Shown here: positions 1-8,233 of the stretch, in pieces
Layout of the letters: each line of letters starts with the position of its first letter
Numbering within the stretch: the first letter of the stretch is position 1
DNA from: Bdellovibrio sp.
GTDB taxonomy: Bacteria > Bdellovibrionota > Bdellovibrionia > Bdellovibrionales > Bdellovibrionaceae
DNA: 64,000 nucleotides
Reading direction: 5' to 3'
Assembly: GCA_014376435.1 (NCBI GenBank)
Contig: JACMRL010000025.1
Location: forward strand, 62,001-126,000
Notes under the pieces: generated by a model
What the model saw: the letters and a program-made list of their open reading frames with translations, nothing else
Database searches by the model: none
What the model was told of the DNA's origin: nothing
Position numbers and translations under genes: made by a program

Positions 1-113
1 TCAAATGTTTTAACAGCCGCGGCTGAAGTTTTACGATTTGGTACCACTGCAAAAGCAGACAACGCAAAAGTAATTACTAATGTAAACAAAAGTGTAATTT
101 TCATTCGAGGCAT
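1..113 (-). CDS. Exported protein, N-terminal fragment
   Basis: Only the first 37 codons lie in the window; the rest runs off the left edge. The ATG at 113 is preceded by AAGGAG with a 7-base spacer. The reading begins MPRMKITLLFTLVITFALSA and continues FAVVPNRK, a typical Sec signal peptide with likely cleavage after the SAFA region. A second ATG at 104 is possible, but the spacing favours 113. The mature part is too short to assign a family. The 176 bases upstream, up to the transposase gene, hold short palindromes but no other gene. Confidence 0.6.
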   Translation of the reverse strand, partial: MPRMKITLLFTLVITFALSAFAVVPNRKTSAAAVKTF

Positions 114-168
114 TCAAATACTCCTTCTCTTAATTGTGACTGTGTTTACGTAAAAAGCAATATGGCGG

Positions 169-289
169 TTACAAGTTGTAAAAAGACGTCTTAAGACCTT
201 GGTCCTGAAACCGGCTTTCGCCCCTGCGGTGTGCTTTAAATGTGTATAGGTATTTCTAAGAATGGTGTCTTTTTTGTAACTGTCCCCGT
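169..289. repeat. Transposase-associated upstream sequence
   Basis: This is a non-coding stretch directly before the RAYT-type transposase. Visible elements are the inverted repeat TTACAA-G-TTGTAA (169-181), the palindrome AAGACGTCTT (183-192), then AATGGTGTC (261-269) and CTGTCCCC (280-287), which ends two bases before the ATG. From memory, sequence like AATGGTGTC plus CTGTCCCC often flanks Y1/RAYT transposase genes in deltaproteobacteria-type genomes. A scrambled version lies at 10022-10046. The role as a recognition element is inferred. Confidence 0.4.
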
Positions 290-826
290 ATGAGAAGAAA
301 TTCATTTAAAAATAAACGTTACTATCATCTTAATTTAGACTTCGATACGCATCCACTTTTCAAAGAACTAGATTGGATATTCATTCAGAAAAAAATTCGT
401 AATGTGGCGTTTTTATTTAAAATAAATATCCACGCGCTGATTATGATGGATACGCACATTCATCTACTACTAAGTTCAGATGATAAAAATGAGAATTTTT
501 TCTGTGAGCATTTCCAGAAACAAATTTCACCGAAAAAGACGATCGATTGCTTCTGCGAACCTATTCATGATTATTCACAATATTTAAATACATATAAATA
601 TCTTTACCGAAATCCTGTCGAAGCTGGCTTGTGCTCTCGGGCAGAATTTTTTCCGTACTCGTCGTTACAAATTATTTTAGGTAAAAGTGTGGGCTACGTT
701 GAAATTGATGATCAGCTAGGGATCATTCAAAACCCCATGCAAATTTTAAAATGGATTAATTCAGACGGCGATTTTAAAAATTCTCAGCTTAAGCTTTTAC
801 GCCAAGATAATTCACTATCAATGTAG
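290..826 (+). CDS. RAYT / IS200-like Y1 transposase family protein
   Basis: A 178-residue HUH-type single-strand DNA transposase relative. The HUH pair is His56-Ile-His58 in the stretch ALIMMDTHIHLLL, matching the family pattern where the histidines bind the catalytic metal. The usual C-terminal motif is present as KYLYRNPVEAG (about 103-113), followed by FFPYSS. Tyr104 aligns with the catalytic Tyr of the common YIHxNPvrAG motif. The N-terminal part is shorter and more divergent than usual, so activity is unsure. There is no Shine-Dalgarno before the ATG, which abuts CTGTCCCC. The gene stands alone, with no terminal repeats of an autonomous IS seen. Its last 43 bases overlap the 3' end of glpD on the other strand. 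Confidence 0.75.
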   Translation: MRRNSFKNKRYYHLNLDFDTHPLFKELDWIFIQKKIRNVAFLFKINIHALIMMDTHIHLLLSSDDKNENFFCEHFQKQISPKKTIDCFCEPIHDYSQYLNTYKYLYRNPVEAGLCSRAEFFPYSSLQIILGKSVGYVEIDDQLGIIQNPMQILKWINSDGDFKNSQLKLLRQDNSLSM

Positions 827-2391
827 TCTTTAAGCAATTTTTTTTGTTTTTCAGTTTCGGCTGATGACCAATTCAATTCTTGCTCGAAAACTGTCGCGAT
901 TTTCTCTAGCAAACTTAAGCCATGGTCACGATACGCAAGTACCAAAGGCACTCGGCGTGCAAAGAAATCAACTAAATTAAGACACATCGTCGTTTGAATT
1001 GCTTGAAATGCCTCTAATTGCCAATAATTTAAATCTTGGCCGTACTTCGCAAGGATCTCAAAACCTTCTAGACCATAACGTTCGACTAATAATTTTTCAT
1101 TTTCAGTCGCAGCTTGTGACTTTGCTAAGTGATAACTTTCTACGGATGTATAGTGATTCAACGGAGAATTTGTTTGGCAGTGACGAACCGACATACGATC
1201 TTCAATAGACCAAGTTTTTAAAACCTTATCTACAATTTGTTCCGACATCAAACGGTAAGTTGTATATTTTCCGCCGGCTACGAAAGTAAATCCACGCGCA
1301 TCTGAAATAATCGTATGTTCACGGCTAGTTTTATTTTCATTATTTGAATCATCTTTTACTAAGGGTCTAACGCCAACGTAGGTTGAAATAATATCTTCCG
1401 TAGTTAAAAGCGCACCGGGAAAATATTCATTCGTGATCTGTAATAAGTACGTTACGTCTTCTGCGGTTACTTTTGCATCTTCTGGGTTACCTTCAAAATC
1501 TGTGTCCGTGGTTCCGATAATAATCATTTCGTGGCGTGGAATTGCAAAAATAATCCTCGGCCCTTTTTGTGCCGCCATGACGACCGCACTTGTTAAAGGC
1601 AAACGGTCTTTGTGTAATGTTAAATGAATGCCTTTCGTCGGGCGCAGAATATCTTTCCAATCATCTACCATTTTGGGTCCAACTAAATCAGTCCACGGAC
1701 CGACGGTTGAAACTACATGATCACAAGAGATTTCAAAGTTTTCTTTAGAAATTAAATCTTCCGCTTCGACGCTAGAAATTTTTCCATCTTCGAAAAAAGA
1801 TTTTTTTGCTTTAACGTAATTAACGGCAACCGCGCCAAATTCATTCGCAGATCTTAGAGTTTCGTGTACCAAGCGATCATCGTCCATATAGCCATCTGAA
1901 TAAACGAAAGATCCTACTAAATCAGAACTGCGCACGATTGGCATGCGATTTAAAGTTTGAACACGATTTAATTTTTCATGAATTTCAGGAGTTTGAAATA
2001 AAGCCAATACATCGTAAAGTATCATGCCTAAGCCCATTTTGAATGGGCCCACGCGACTATCTTTAAAAAGTGGAATCATAAATCGCAACGGATGCGCTAA
2101 ATGCGGAGCTATTTCAAATAATTTTGCCCGCTCGCTTAAGGCTTCAAAAACTAAATGAAATTCATAATTTTCTAAATAACGTATTCCACCGTGGATTAAT
2201 TTACTAGAGCGTGAAGATGTACCAAAGGCAAAATCATTAGCTTCGATTAATGCGACTTTTAGTCCGCGCATTGAAGCGTCGCGTGCCACTCCCGCGCCGG
2301 TAATTCCACCACCGATAATTAACAAATCAAAGTGATTATCTTTAAGTTTAGAAATGTTCTGCTTACGTGTTTGGCTAGAAAATTCTTTCAT
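784..2391 (-). CDS. glpD: Glycerol-3-phosphate dehydrogenase, aerobic FAD type
   Basis: Oxidises sn-glycerol-3-phosphate to dihydroxyacetone phosphate with FAD at the inner membrane and feeds electrons to quinone. The FAD-binding GGGITGAG lies near residues 27-34, followed by the family stretch FGTSSRSSKLIHGGIRYLE, and HEMIIIGTTDTDFEG in the middle. About 535 residues is full length for GlpD. The longest ORF begins at 2430, but ATG 2391 has AAGG five bases upstream and lies just after the stop of the preceding gene (2399), so it is preferred. It is co-transcribed with the GNAT-like gene. The C-terminus overlaps the transposase gene tail-to-tail by 43 bases, so the last 14 codons are shared sequence. 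Confidence 0.93.
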   Translation of the reverse strand: MKEFSSQTRKQNISKLKDNHFDLLIIGGGITGAGVARDASMRGLKVALIEANDFAFGTSSRSSKLIHGGIRYLENYEFHLVFEALSERAKLFEIAPHLAHPLRFMIPLFKDSRVGPFKMGLGMILYDVLALFQTPEIHEKLNRVQTLNRMPIVRSSDLVGSFVYSDGYMDDDRLVHETLRSANEFGAVAVNYVKAKKSFFEDGKISSVEAEDLISKENFEISCDHVVSTVGPWTDLVGPKMVDDWKDILRPTKGIHLTLHKDRLPLTSAVVMAAQKGPRIIFAIPRHEMIIIGTTDTDFEGNPEDAKVTAEDVTYLLQITNEYFPGALLTTEDIISTYVGVRPLVKDDSNNENKTSREHTIISDARGFTFVAGGKYTTYRLMSEQIVDKVLKTWSIEDRMSVRHCQTNSPLNHYTSVESYHLAKSQAATENEKLLVERYGLEGFEILAKYGQDLNYWQLEAFQAIQTTMCLNLVDFFARRVPLVLAYRDHGLSLLEKIATVFEQELNWSSAETEKQKKLLKDYIDSELSWRKSLS

Positions 2392-2398
2392 GGCGACC

Positions 2399-2851
2399 TT
2401 ATTTAGTAGTTTTAAGTAGTACGGTTTCACGATCCCAGGGATGAAATGAAAACGATTTTTTCAAATCGAGTTCTAAAACACTCGACGCAAATAAAACTCT
2501 TTGAAAATGTTTTTCGCGGGATAATCGATAGGCAATATCAATTAGTTCCCCGGTTACATCAGCCGTTAAGGCGCTTACATACTCAACCCATAAAGTTTGG
2601 GTTTGTTTGTCTACAAATAATAAGGGCTGACCTAAAAAAAAGCCGACAATATTTTTTTGATCGTCTTCGGCCACAAAACTCCAGCCCAATTTGAAGTGAT
2701 GCTCTAAAGATTCTTTGCGAAATGATGAATCCCAGATGAGCATTTTGTTTTCAAAGCTTTCGCTATCGTCTTGAAATTTTGCGGTTACCTCGAATTGGTA
2801 AACTTTTTCAACATCGTCTAATTGCGCAATTCGGTAAGTAATGGAATTCAT
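2399..2851 (-). CDS. GNAT-like acetyltransferase fold protein
   Basis: A protein of about 150 residues with a GNAT-like outline: TYRIAQLDDVEKVYQFE at the N-terminus (the usual first strand and helix), WSFVAEDDQKNIVGFFLG (about 80-97; the central beta hairpin), and TLWVEYVSA where the acetyl-CoA strand would be. The classic Q/RxxGxG/A pyrophosphate loop is not clear, so activity and substrate are unknown. It lies eight bases upstream of the chosen glpD start and is probably in the same transcript. ATG 2851 is chosen over the GTG one codon earlier. Confidence 0.55.
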   Translation of the reverse strand: MNSITYRIAQLDDVEKVYQFEVTAKFQDDSESFENKMLIWDSSFRKESLEHHFKLGWSFVAEDDQKNIVGFFLGQPLLFVDKQTQTLWVEYVSALTADVTGELIDIAYRLSREKHFQRVLFASSVLELDLKKSFSFHPWDRETVLLKTTK

Positions 2852-2918
2852 CACTCTATTTCACCTGAGTTCGCCAATGAAGCCAAGTACTAATGCCCTG
2901 ACTGCTGATAGTTGACTG

Positions 2919-2954
2919 ATGACAGCCCTTCCAATCTCGACTAAGATCTGTGCT
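2919..2954 (+). promoter_or_regulatory. Candidate leaderless promoter for the HAD gene
   Basis: ATGACA (2919-2924, 5/6 to the -35 consensus), a 17-base spacer, then TAAGAT (2942-2947), with the ATG at 2955 only seven bases further on. No Shine-Dalgarno precedes 2955. Transcription would start at or next to the A of the ATG. The upstream in-frame ATG at 2919 lies inside the -35 box, which argues against that longer start. Confidence 0.5.
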
Positions 2955-3704
2955 ATGAATTACAAAGCATTCCCCAATGAGTATTGGCAAAATATAGAAA
3001 AAACAATTTCTGAATTGAAGGCCGCAAACCAAAATCTGATTGCCGCTTTTGATGCTGACGGAACCTTGTGGGATGTCGATTTAGGTGAAAACTTTTTTCA
3101 GTATCAAATCGATCATCAGCAGGTACTTTTGCCCGCCGATCCATGGAACCACTATTTAGAAATGAAAAAAGTGAATGATGACCCGCGCCCCGCCTATATT
3201 TGGCTAGCGCAAATCAATGAAGGCAAATCCGTTGAACAAGTACGCACTTGGGCACAGGCCGCCTTTGATTCAATTCTACCTTCGCCAATTTTTTCTGAGC
3301 AAAAAAAATTAATCGGTCTTTTAAAAAATCACGGTGTTAAAATTTATATTGTAACTGCTTCTATCAAATGGGCTGTGGAACCTGGTGCACGCGCGCTTGG
3401 CTTAACGAACGAACAAGTCATTGGTGTAGAAACGGCGATCAAAGACGGAATTATTACTAATCAGCCGGCTTTACCCGTTACTTACCGTGAAGGTAAAATG
3501 ACGGCTTTACTGAAGGCGACTGATAATCAAAAGCCTTTTTTCAGCGCGGGTAATTCGATTGGTGATTTCGAGCTTCTGCAGGGAGCAACCCATTTACAAT
3601 TAGCCGTCAGTGCCGCTTCACGCGATGATAAACTTTTCCGCTCTGAGAATGCTTTATTAACCAAGGCAAAAGAGCTTGGCTGGTGGAGTCACCGTTTTAT
3701 ATGA
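2955..3704 (+). CDS. HAD-superfamily phosphatase, phosphoserine-phosphatase-like
   Basis: A 249-residue HAD hydrolase. Motif I is AAFDADGTLWDVD (about 30-42), with the nucleophile and general acid Asp in DADGT. The second motif is the Thr/Ser region IYIVTASIKWAVEPGA, the Lys region is YREGKMTALL, and motif IV is FFSAGNSIGDFELL with GNSxGD. This set and the helical cap position match the HAD-IB phosphoserine phosphatase-like group. The substrate cannot be read from sequence. The stop TGA overlaps the ATG of the next gene (ATGA), so the two are translationally coupled. The start is chosen from the leaderless promoter geometry. Confidence 0.8.
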   Translation: MNYKAFPNEYWQNIEKTISELKAANQNLIAAFDADGTLWDVDLGENFFQYQIDHQQVLLPADPWNHYLEMKKVNDDPRPAYIWLAQINEGKSVEQVRTWAQAAFDSILPSPIFSEQKKLIGLLKNHGVKIYIVTASIKWAVEPGARALGLTNEQVIGVETAIKDGIITNQPALPVTYREGKMTALLKATDNQKPFFSAGNSIGDFELLQGATHLQLAVSAASRDDKLFRSENALLTKAKELGWWSHRFI

Positions 3705-4087
3705 TTAATAAATTCCAACAGATTATTAAAGTTTTTATCGTCATCTGCTTAACTGCGGGTGTATTTTTATTAGCTAAAAAATCTTATAATAAAAAAGTAT
3801 TACAAAAGTCTTATACAAATTCAAAACTGGTTACCTTAAAAAAGTATTTGATCGGACACGAAAAACCACAGCGAGTCGAAATTTTTAGCTACACGCAAAG
3901 ATTTGAAAAAGATGTGGCCGAAATTAAAAAATTGAAAATTGCTCAAAGCCCGCAATCAAATTTTTATGTAACAATTCAATTTTTTACTGATGAATCTGAT
4001 GCGACGGCGCCTTTAATTGCGCAAATTCGTTTTGTAGATATTAAAAGTGGAAATCAGATTAAAGAAGAAAGCCTTAACTTAGAGTAG
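3701..4087 (+). CDS. Membrane-anchored protein of unknown function
   Basis: A 128-residue protein with one N-terminal membrane segment (IIKVFIVICLTAGVFLLA, about 8-25) and a basic region just after it, so the rest is probably periplasmic. The soluble part is Lys-rich with alternating strand-like segments (NFYVTIQFFTD, PLIAQIRFVD). No family was recognised. The start ATG overlaps the stop of the HAD gene. The longer ORF from 3683 would overlap that gene in another frame and is less likely. The stop codon lies inside the terminator hairpin. Confidence 0.6.
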   Translation: MINKFQQIIKVFIVICLTAGVFLLAKKSYNKKVLQKSYTNSKLVTLKKYLIGHEKPQRVEIFSYTQRFEKDVAEIKKLKIAQSPQSNFYVTIQFFTDESDATAPLIAQIRFVDIKSGNQIKEESLNLE

Positions 4088-4098
4088 TTAAGGCTTTT
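4070..4098. terminator. Intrinsic terminator, probably bidirectional
   Basis: Perfect 10-bp stem AGCCTTAACT (4070-4079) with AGTTAAGGCT (4086-4095), a 6-base loop, and TTTT after it on the plus strand. It ends the HAD operon, and on the minus strand it lies just past the pepP stop. The TAG stop of the upstream gene (4085-4087) spans the loop and stem. Confidence 0.75.
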
Positions 4099-4107
4099 AA
4101 TCGCAAA

Positions 4108-5427
4108 TTATAATGTACCAACTAGTTTTTCAATCTCGTCGATTTCTTTAGGCACGCCTGAAGTTAAATTATCGCAACCCTTTGCAGTTACGACGATGTT
4201 ATCTTCGATGCGCACACCAATCCCCCGAAACTCTTCCGGTGCATTTATATCATCGGCTGGGATGTATAACCCTGGCTCTACGGTAAAACACATTCCCTCT
4301 TCAACCGGGCGCGCTTCGTTTTTAATAAAATAAAGTCCCGCATCATGAACATCCATTCCTAACCAGTGACCAATGCCGTGTGGATAGTACTTGCGGTGTT
4401 CATTGGCTTTCATCACGTCTTCTTTGCGGCCGCTCACTAAACCAAGCTCAAGCATGAGGTCAGTTAAGCGGCTTGCTCCCATCTCGTGAAGATCTTTAAA
4501 AAGTATTCCTGGCTTGATGTAAGCAATAATTTCTTTTTGAATTTTTAAAACACCTTCATAAACTTTTCTTTGCGCTGGACTAAATTTTCCATTCACCGGA
4601 AATGTTCGCGTAATATCACCTGAATAATAATTATACTCAGCACCTGCATCGATTAATAATAAATCACCGTTTTTACAAACTTGGTCATTAAAATTATAAT
4701 GTAAGGTCGTAGCGTTCGCACCTGACGCTACGATGTGATTGTAACCAGGGCGGGCGGCACCTTTCATGTAAAATTCAGTTGTTAATACACCTTGAATTTG
4801 ACGTTCGTTAACACCCGGCTTTGTAAATCTCATGGCTGCGATGTGGGCTTCCGCTGAAATTTGACAAGCAATTCGCTGATTAGCTAAATCGTCTTGATCT
4901 TTTTTCAGACGGTGCTCTCCTAAAAATGTATCCGCGTCTTTGATTGTTAACAATCCATAACCAGTGCGGCCTGAAGCACGCTTCAAAGATATTAATACTT
5001 TTTGTACCCAGTAATCTGCTTCTGGGTTTTTGAATAAAGAGTAATAAAGTTCTTCGTGGCCTTTTAATAATTCAACTGCTTTGGTATCAAAGTCTTCAAT
5101 TTTATAAACTTCATCGATGTGAAATTCTTTTTTTGTTCCTTCCGGCCCAAAACGAAAACCATCCCAAGTTTCACGTTCGACATTTTTTTGGCGCACAAAC
5201 ATAACTGTCTCTGGAACTTTTCCGGGACGAATTAACAAAACGCTTTCGGGCTCTTCAAAACCAGTTAAGTAATACAAATTAGAATCTTGGCGGTAATGAT
5301 GATGAACATCATTATTTCTGAGTTGTTCTGGATGTGCGACCACCATCAAAGCAGCGCCATTCAAGCCAGCTATTATGCGCTTACGACGTTTTTTAAAAAT
5401 TTCCGGGTTCTCAGTCGATTTTCTCAT
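4108..5427 (-). CDS. pepP: Xaa-Pro aminopeptidase (M24B)
   Basis: Removes N-terminal residues ahead of proline; a cytosolic di-metal enzyme. The N-terminal creatinase-like domain is followed by the pita-bread catalytic domain. All five metal ligands are visible: Asp260 (LLLIDAGAEYNYYS), Asp271 (GDITRTF), His354 (PHGIGHWLGMDVHD), Glu384 (FTVEPGLYIP) and Glu408 (GVRIEDNI). The N-terminal RQDSNLYYLTGFEEP is typical of PepP. At 439 residues it matches E. coli PepP. It is transcribed alone or with the patatin-like gene upstream, 37 bases away. Confidence 0.92.
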   Translation of the reverse strand: MRKSTENPEIFKKRRKRIIAGLNGAALMVVAHPEQLRNNDVHHHYRQDSNLYYLTGFEEPESVLLIRPGKVPETVMFVRQKNVERETWDGFRFGPEGTKKEFHIDEVYKIEDFDTKAVELLKGHEELYYSLFKNPEADYWVQKVLISLKRASGRTGYGLLTIKDADTFLGEHRLKKDQDDLANQRIACQISAEAHIAAMRFTKPGVNERQIQGVLTTEFYMKGAARPGYNHIVASGANATTLHYNFNDQVCKNGDLLLIDAGAEYNYYSGDITRTFPVNGKFSPAQRKVYEGVLKIQKEIIAYIKPGILFKDLHEMGASRLTDLMLELGLVSGRKEDVMKANEHRKYYPHGIGHWLGMDVHDAGLYFIKNEARPVEEGMCFTVEPGLYIPADDINAPEEFRGIGVRIEDNIVVTAKGCDNLTSGVPKEIDEIEKLVGTL

Positions 5428-5464
5428 AAATTTTCATCCATCTTTAGTTTGCACTAGCGGCGGT

Positions 5465-6382
5465 TTAAAGTCCGTACTTAGTAGCTAGTTTTCTAATTTG
5501 ATTGTAACTGATTTCAGCACCCTTGGCTATTAAATCGCGGCGCTTATCCAGATCTTTTATTCCATAATCATCCAAATTGATCTCGATAATATCATCGACA
5601 CCCGTCGGCTTCTTAGACATAAGTGCGGCTGATTGCACCCATAAGATATTCTCGGCTGAGCTAAAGTCTTTAACGAACGAACGCGGATTATTCTGCGATG
5701 CCATCACGTTAACTAAAATAATGCGATTTGCCCCGGTCGAACGTAAATACTGCGCTAATCCCGCCACATCACTCATCAATGCTACGCTTTGTGCGTGAGC
5801 CGCCGTTACCGGTGGCTGTGGAATACAAAATGGAATTAACTGATCTAATTGGCCGCGGTTTAATAAAAAGTAAGTTTGTTTATTTAAATTTAATGATGGG
5901 CATACAAACGGGACTTTTAAATCAGAGGTACTTTTCTTTTCAAAAACACTTTTAATAAATGTATCCGTCTTGTCGAATTCTTTTAGCTTAGACATTTCCC
6001 ACTCAACTTCATTCGCCGATAAGTTTTCAGCATAAGTAGCCGCAACAACAGATCCCCATTCGAATCCTGCCACCGCATGTACCGGCCATTTCATTTTTTG
6101 TAACTCTTTTAAAACGCCGATATGGGCCCAGGCTTTGGCGCCGCCGCCCGAAAAAATAAAACCAAAGCGTGGTAAAGTTTTGTTCATCATCACAACAGGC
6201 GTATTTGGATTTGTTGTAGGAATTGAATTTACGACCGAGGCATCTTCTTTTTTTAATTCAGCTTGCTCAGGAATTTTAGCGGACGTTGCCGTAGTGTCTA
6301 AATCTTTACGAACGCGTAAGTTGCTGCAAGCCGAAATTAATAGCACGGTCGCGATTAATAATTTAAAATTTATTTTTTCCAT
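5465..6382 (-). CDS. Patatin-like lipoprotein, catalytic Ser apparently lost
   Basis: The start at 6382 (AGGAG ten bases upstream) gives MEKINFKLLIATVLLISAC, a lipoprotein signal with Cys19 in the lipobox. The body matches the bacterial patatin/RssA family: FGFIFSGGGAKAWAHIGVLK (about 75-92; oxyanion-hole glycines) and later LMSDVAGLAQY. The nucleophile elbow, normally GxSxG, reads G106-F-E108-W-G110, so Glu stands in the Ser position. The dyad Asp motif (DG-G/A) reads D205-V-A. A lipase activity is therefore doubtful, and a binding or scaffold role is more likely. It overlaps the tlyA end by 20 bases, implying one operon. The longer ORF to 6451 would bury the signal peptide. Confidence 0.75.
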   Translation of the reverse strand: MEKINFKLLIATVLLISACSNLRVRKDLDTTATSAKIPEQAELKKEDASVVNSIPTTNPNTPVVMMNKTLPRFGFIFSGGGAKAWAHIGVLKELQKMKWPVHAVAGFEWGSVVAATYAENLSANEVEWEMSKLKEFDKTDTFIKSVFEKKSTSDLKVPFVCPSLNLNKQTYFLLNRGQLDQLIPFCIPQPPVTAAHAQSVALMSDVAGLAQYLRSTGANRIILVNVMASQNNPRSFVKDFSSAENILWVQSAALMSKKPTGVDDIIEINLDDYGIKDLDKRRDLIAKGAEISYNQIRKLATKYGL

Positions 6383-7130
6383 AAATAAAGAACTCCTGAT
6401 TGCCATCTTTTCCGGGCAAATCTGATTTAAAATAATCTTTAACTTCGCCAAAAACTTGAACTGCTTTTTCTGTTACTTCATTCTGTATCAAAGCGTAGAC
6501 TTTTTCATCTTTTATAATTCCGTTACGGTCTAAGGCCTTAGCCCCGGCCTCGAACTGAGGTTTTACTAAAAAAAGAAAATCGCCATCTTTCGCTAAATAG
6601 GTTTTTAAAAAATTCATTACTTTTGTAATTGAGATAAACGAAACATCCATCACAATCACAGGAAATCCGCCCCGGGGTATATGGGATAAAAAATCTTTTG
6701 ATTGGGCTAATTCTTTTGCGTTCAGGCCTTCAATAAATATAACTCGCGAATCATTTTTTAAAGACTGGTGAAGCTGATCATGGCCGACATCTACACCAAC
6801 GACCTTTTGAGCGCCTAAACTTAATAGACATTCGGTAAAACCACCCGTTGATTGCCCTACATCTAGTATAATTTGATTTTCTATATTTATTTTAGCTTTT
6901 ACAATCGCCGCCTCTAGCTTTAGACCCGCACGTGAAACAAACTTCTGTAACGGATTTTGGTCAACCTGAATAAAAGCTTCCATCTCTTCCGTTACTTCAT
7001 AACTAGATTTAGTAAGTGTAACGATCTTGTCGAATTTTTTAAAACTGACGTATTTGTTTTCAATGAAATCTTGGGCTTGAGTTCTCGAGATTGCTTTTTT
7101 TGATTTTACTAAAAATAGATCGAGTCTCAA
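6363..7130 (-). CDS. tlyA: TlyA-family rRNA 2'-O-methyltransferase
   Basis: An N-terminal S4 RNA-binding domain (MRLDLFLVKSKKAISRTQAQ and following) is joined to an FtsJ-like Rossmann methyltransferase. The SAM-binding loop is ILDVGQSTGGFTECLLSLGA (about 89-108), then VVGVDVGHDQL and VIVMDVSFISI. At 255 residues it is the usual TlyA length. Family members methylate cytidines in 16S and/or 23S rRNA; some have been called hemolysins in error. The start codon is one base after the ispA stop region, so it belongs to the xseA-xseB-ispA-tlyA operon. Confidence 0.9.
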   Translation of the reverse strand: MRLDLFLVKSKKAISRTQAQDFIENKYVSFKKFDKIVTLTKSSYEVTEEMEAFIQVDQNPLQKFVSRAGLKLEAAIVKAKINIENQIILDVGQSTGGFTECLLSLGAQKVVGVDVGHDQLHQSLKNDSRVIFIEGLNAKELAQSKDFLSHIPRGGFPVIVMDVSFISITKVMNFLKTYLAKDGDFLFLVKPQFEAGAKALDRNGIIKDEKVYALIQNEVTEKAVQVFGEVKDYFKSDLPGKDGNQEFFIYGKNKF

Positions 7131-8006
7131 TTACAAGACCCTTTGTAGATTATAATCTATTAAATCGATCAGGCTTTGAGTTTTATCACTGTTTAATAAA
7201 GTTAACTGCTCTTTTGCTAAATTAGATTTTTTATTAAGCTCAGCTAAGGTTTTTTCTTTTCCGAGTACGGCTAAATAACTTTTATAATCTTGCTGTTTGT
7301 CGTTTTCGTCTAATAAATCGTCTTTAATTTGAAATGCTAAACCTAAATTTAATGCGAAGTCGCTGATTGCTTTTAGCTGAGTTTCGTTTGCTCCAGAAAT
7401 GATTGCCCCGCCAAGCGCAGCTGCTTGGATCAAGTAGCCGGTTTTCAGTAAATGGATTTCTTCTAGCTCGGTGATTGTTATAGCCGGGGTTGAATTCATG
7501 TCTAAAGCCTGACCGCCCACCATCCCAAACGAACCAATTTTGTCGGCTAACATTCTGACAATTTTAACGACTGTCTCTGCGGGTAAAGATAAATCATGAC
7601 TGATTAAAGCAAATGCTTCGCTCACTAGTGCATCACCCGCTAGTAAGGCGATGGCTTCGCCGTGCACCTTGTGATTTGTGGGTTTTCCTCTACGTAAATC
7701 ATCGTTATCCATGCAAGGAAGATCGTCGTGAACCAGTGAATAAGTGTGGATCATCTCGATCGCTAGACAAAAGCTTTTAATTTTTTCTAAATCTTGATTC
7801 CAGATTTGATAAACTAATGAAGTTAAAAATGGACGAAATCTTTTACCGCCCGAACGAACGCTATATGTTTTGCTGTCCCAAAGTGCGGATACAAAGTGGA
7901 TTTTTTTTTCTTGAGCCGAAACATAAACGTCAAACCAATGATCAAACTGGTTTGCAAAAGCTTCCGCTTTTTTATAAATAGGTTTATGTTCTTCGGTCAA
8001 GATCAT
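7131..8006 (-). CDS. ispA: Polyprenyl diphosphate synthase (FPP synthase type)
   Basis: Condenses IPP with allylic diphosphates to give farnesyl-length chains for quinones, undecaprenol and similar products. The first Asp-rich motif is DDLPCMDNDDLRRGKPT (about 94-110), with the two-residue insertion typical of type II FPP synthases. The second is FQIKDDLLD (about 229-237). GGKRFRP near residue 53 binds IPP. At 291 residues it matches IspA. The start overlaps the end of xseB by 4 bases (ATGA), the common xseB-ispA arrangement. Confidence 0.92.
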   Translation of the reverse strand: MILTEEHKPIYKKAEAFANQFDHWFDVYVSAQEKKIHFVSALWDSKTYSVRSGGKRFRPFLTSLVYQIWNQDLEKIKSFCLAIEMIHTYSLVHDDLPCMDNDDLRRGKPTNHKVHGEAIALLAGDALVSEAFALISHDLSLPAETVVKIVRMLADKIGSFGMVGGQALDMNSTPAITITELEEIHLLKTGYLIQAAALGGAIISGANETQLKAISDFALNLGLAFQIKDDLLDENDKQQDYKSYLAVLGKEKTLAELNKKSNLAKEQLTLLNSDKTQSLIDLIDYNLQRVL

Positions 8007-8233
8007 GATTCGCTGTTTTCGCCTTTGAATGCTTCCGTTAAAGCTTTACCGCTAGCATCAAAACCAACCAGTTTTTTAACTTGAGCTTCGGCCTGTGCTA
8101 ATTGCCCATGACATTCGCGCGAAAGCTTTACGCCCTCTTCAAATAACTTTAACGATTCTTCTAAAGCTAAATCTCCTTTTTCCATTTTAGAAACAATTTC
8201 TTCTAAGCGAGATAATTTTTTCTCAAAGTCCAT
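8003..8233 (-). CDS. xseB: Exodeoxyribonuclease VII small subunit
   Basis: A 76-residue helical subunit that binds the XseA large subunit to form the single-strand-specific exonuclease VII. The sequence FEKKLSRLEEIVSKMEKGDL with ALEESLKLFEEGVKL is the family signature, ending in an acidic tail. ATG 8233 has AAGGAG seven bases upstream; the longer ORF start at 8251 has none. It overlaps the end of xseA by 11 bases. Confidence 0.93.
   Translation of the reverse strand: MDFEKKLSRLEEIVSKMEKGDLALEESLKLFEEGVKLSRECHGQLAQAEAQVKKLVGFDASGKALTEAFKGENSES

Noticed and set aside
114-305. 63-codon ORF on the minus strand before the transposase gene
   Set aside because: It has no ribosome site, covers the short palindromes upstream of the transposase and overlaps its start.
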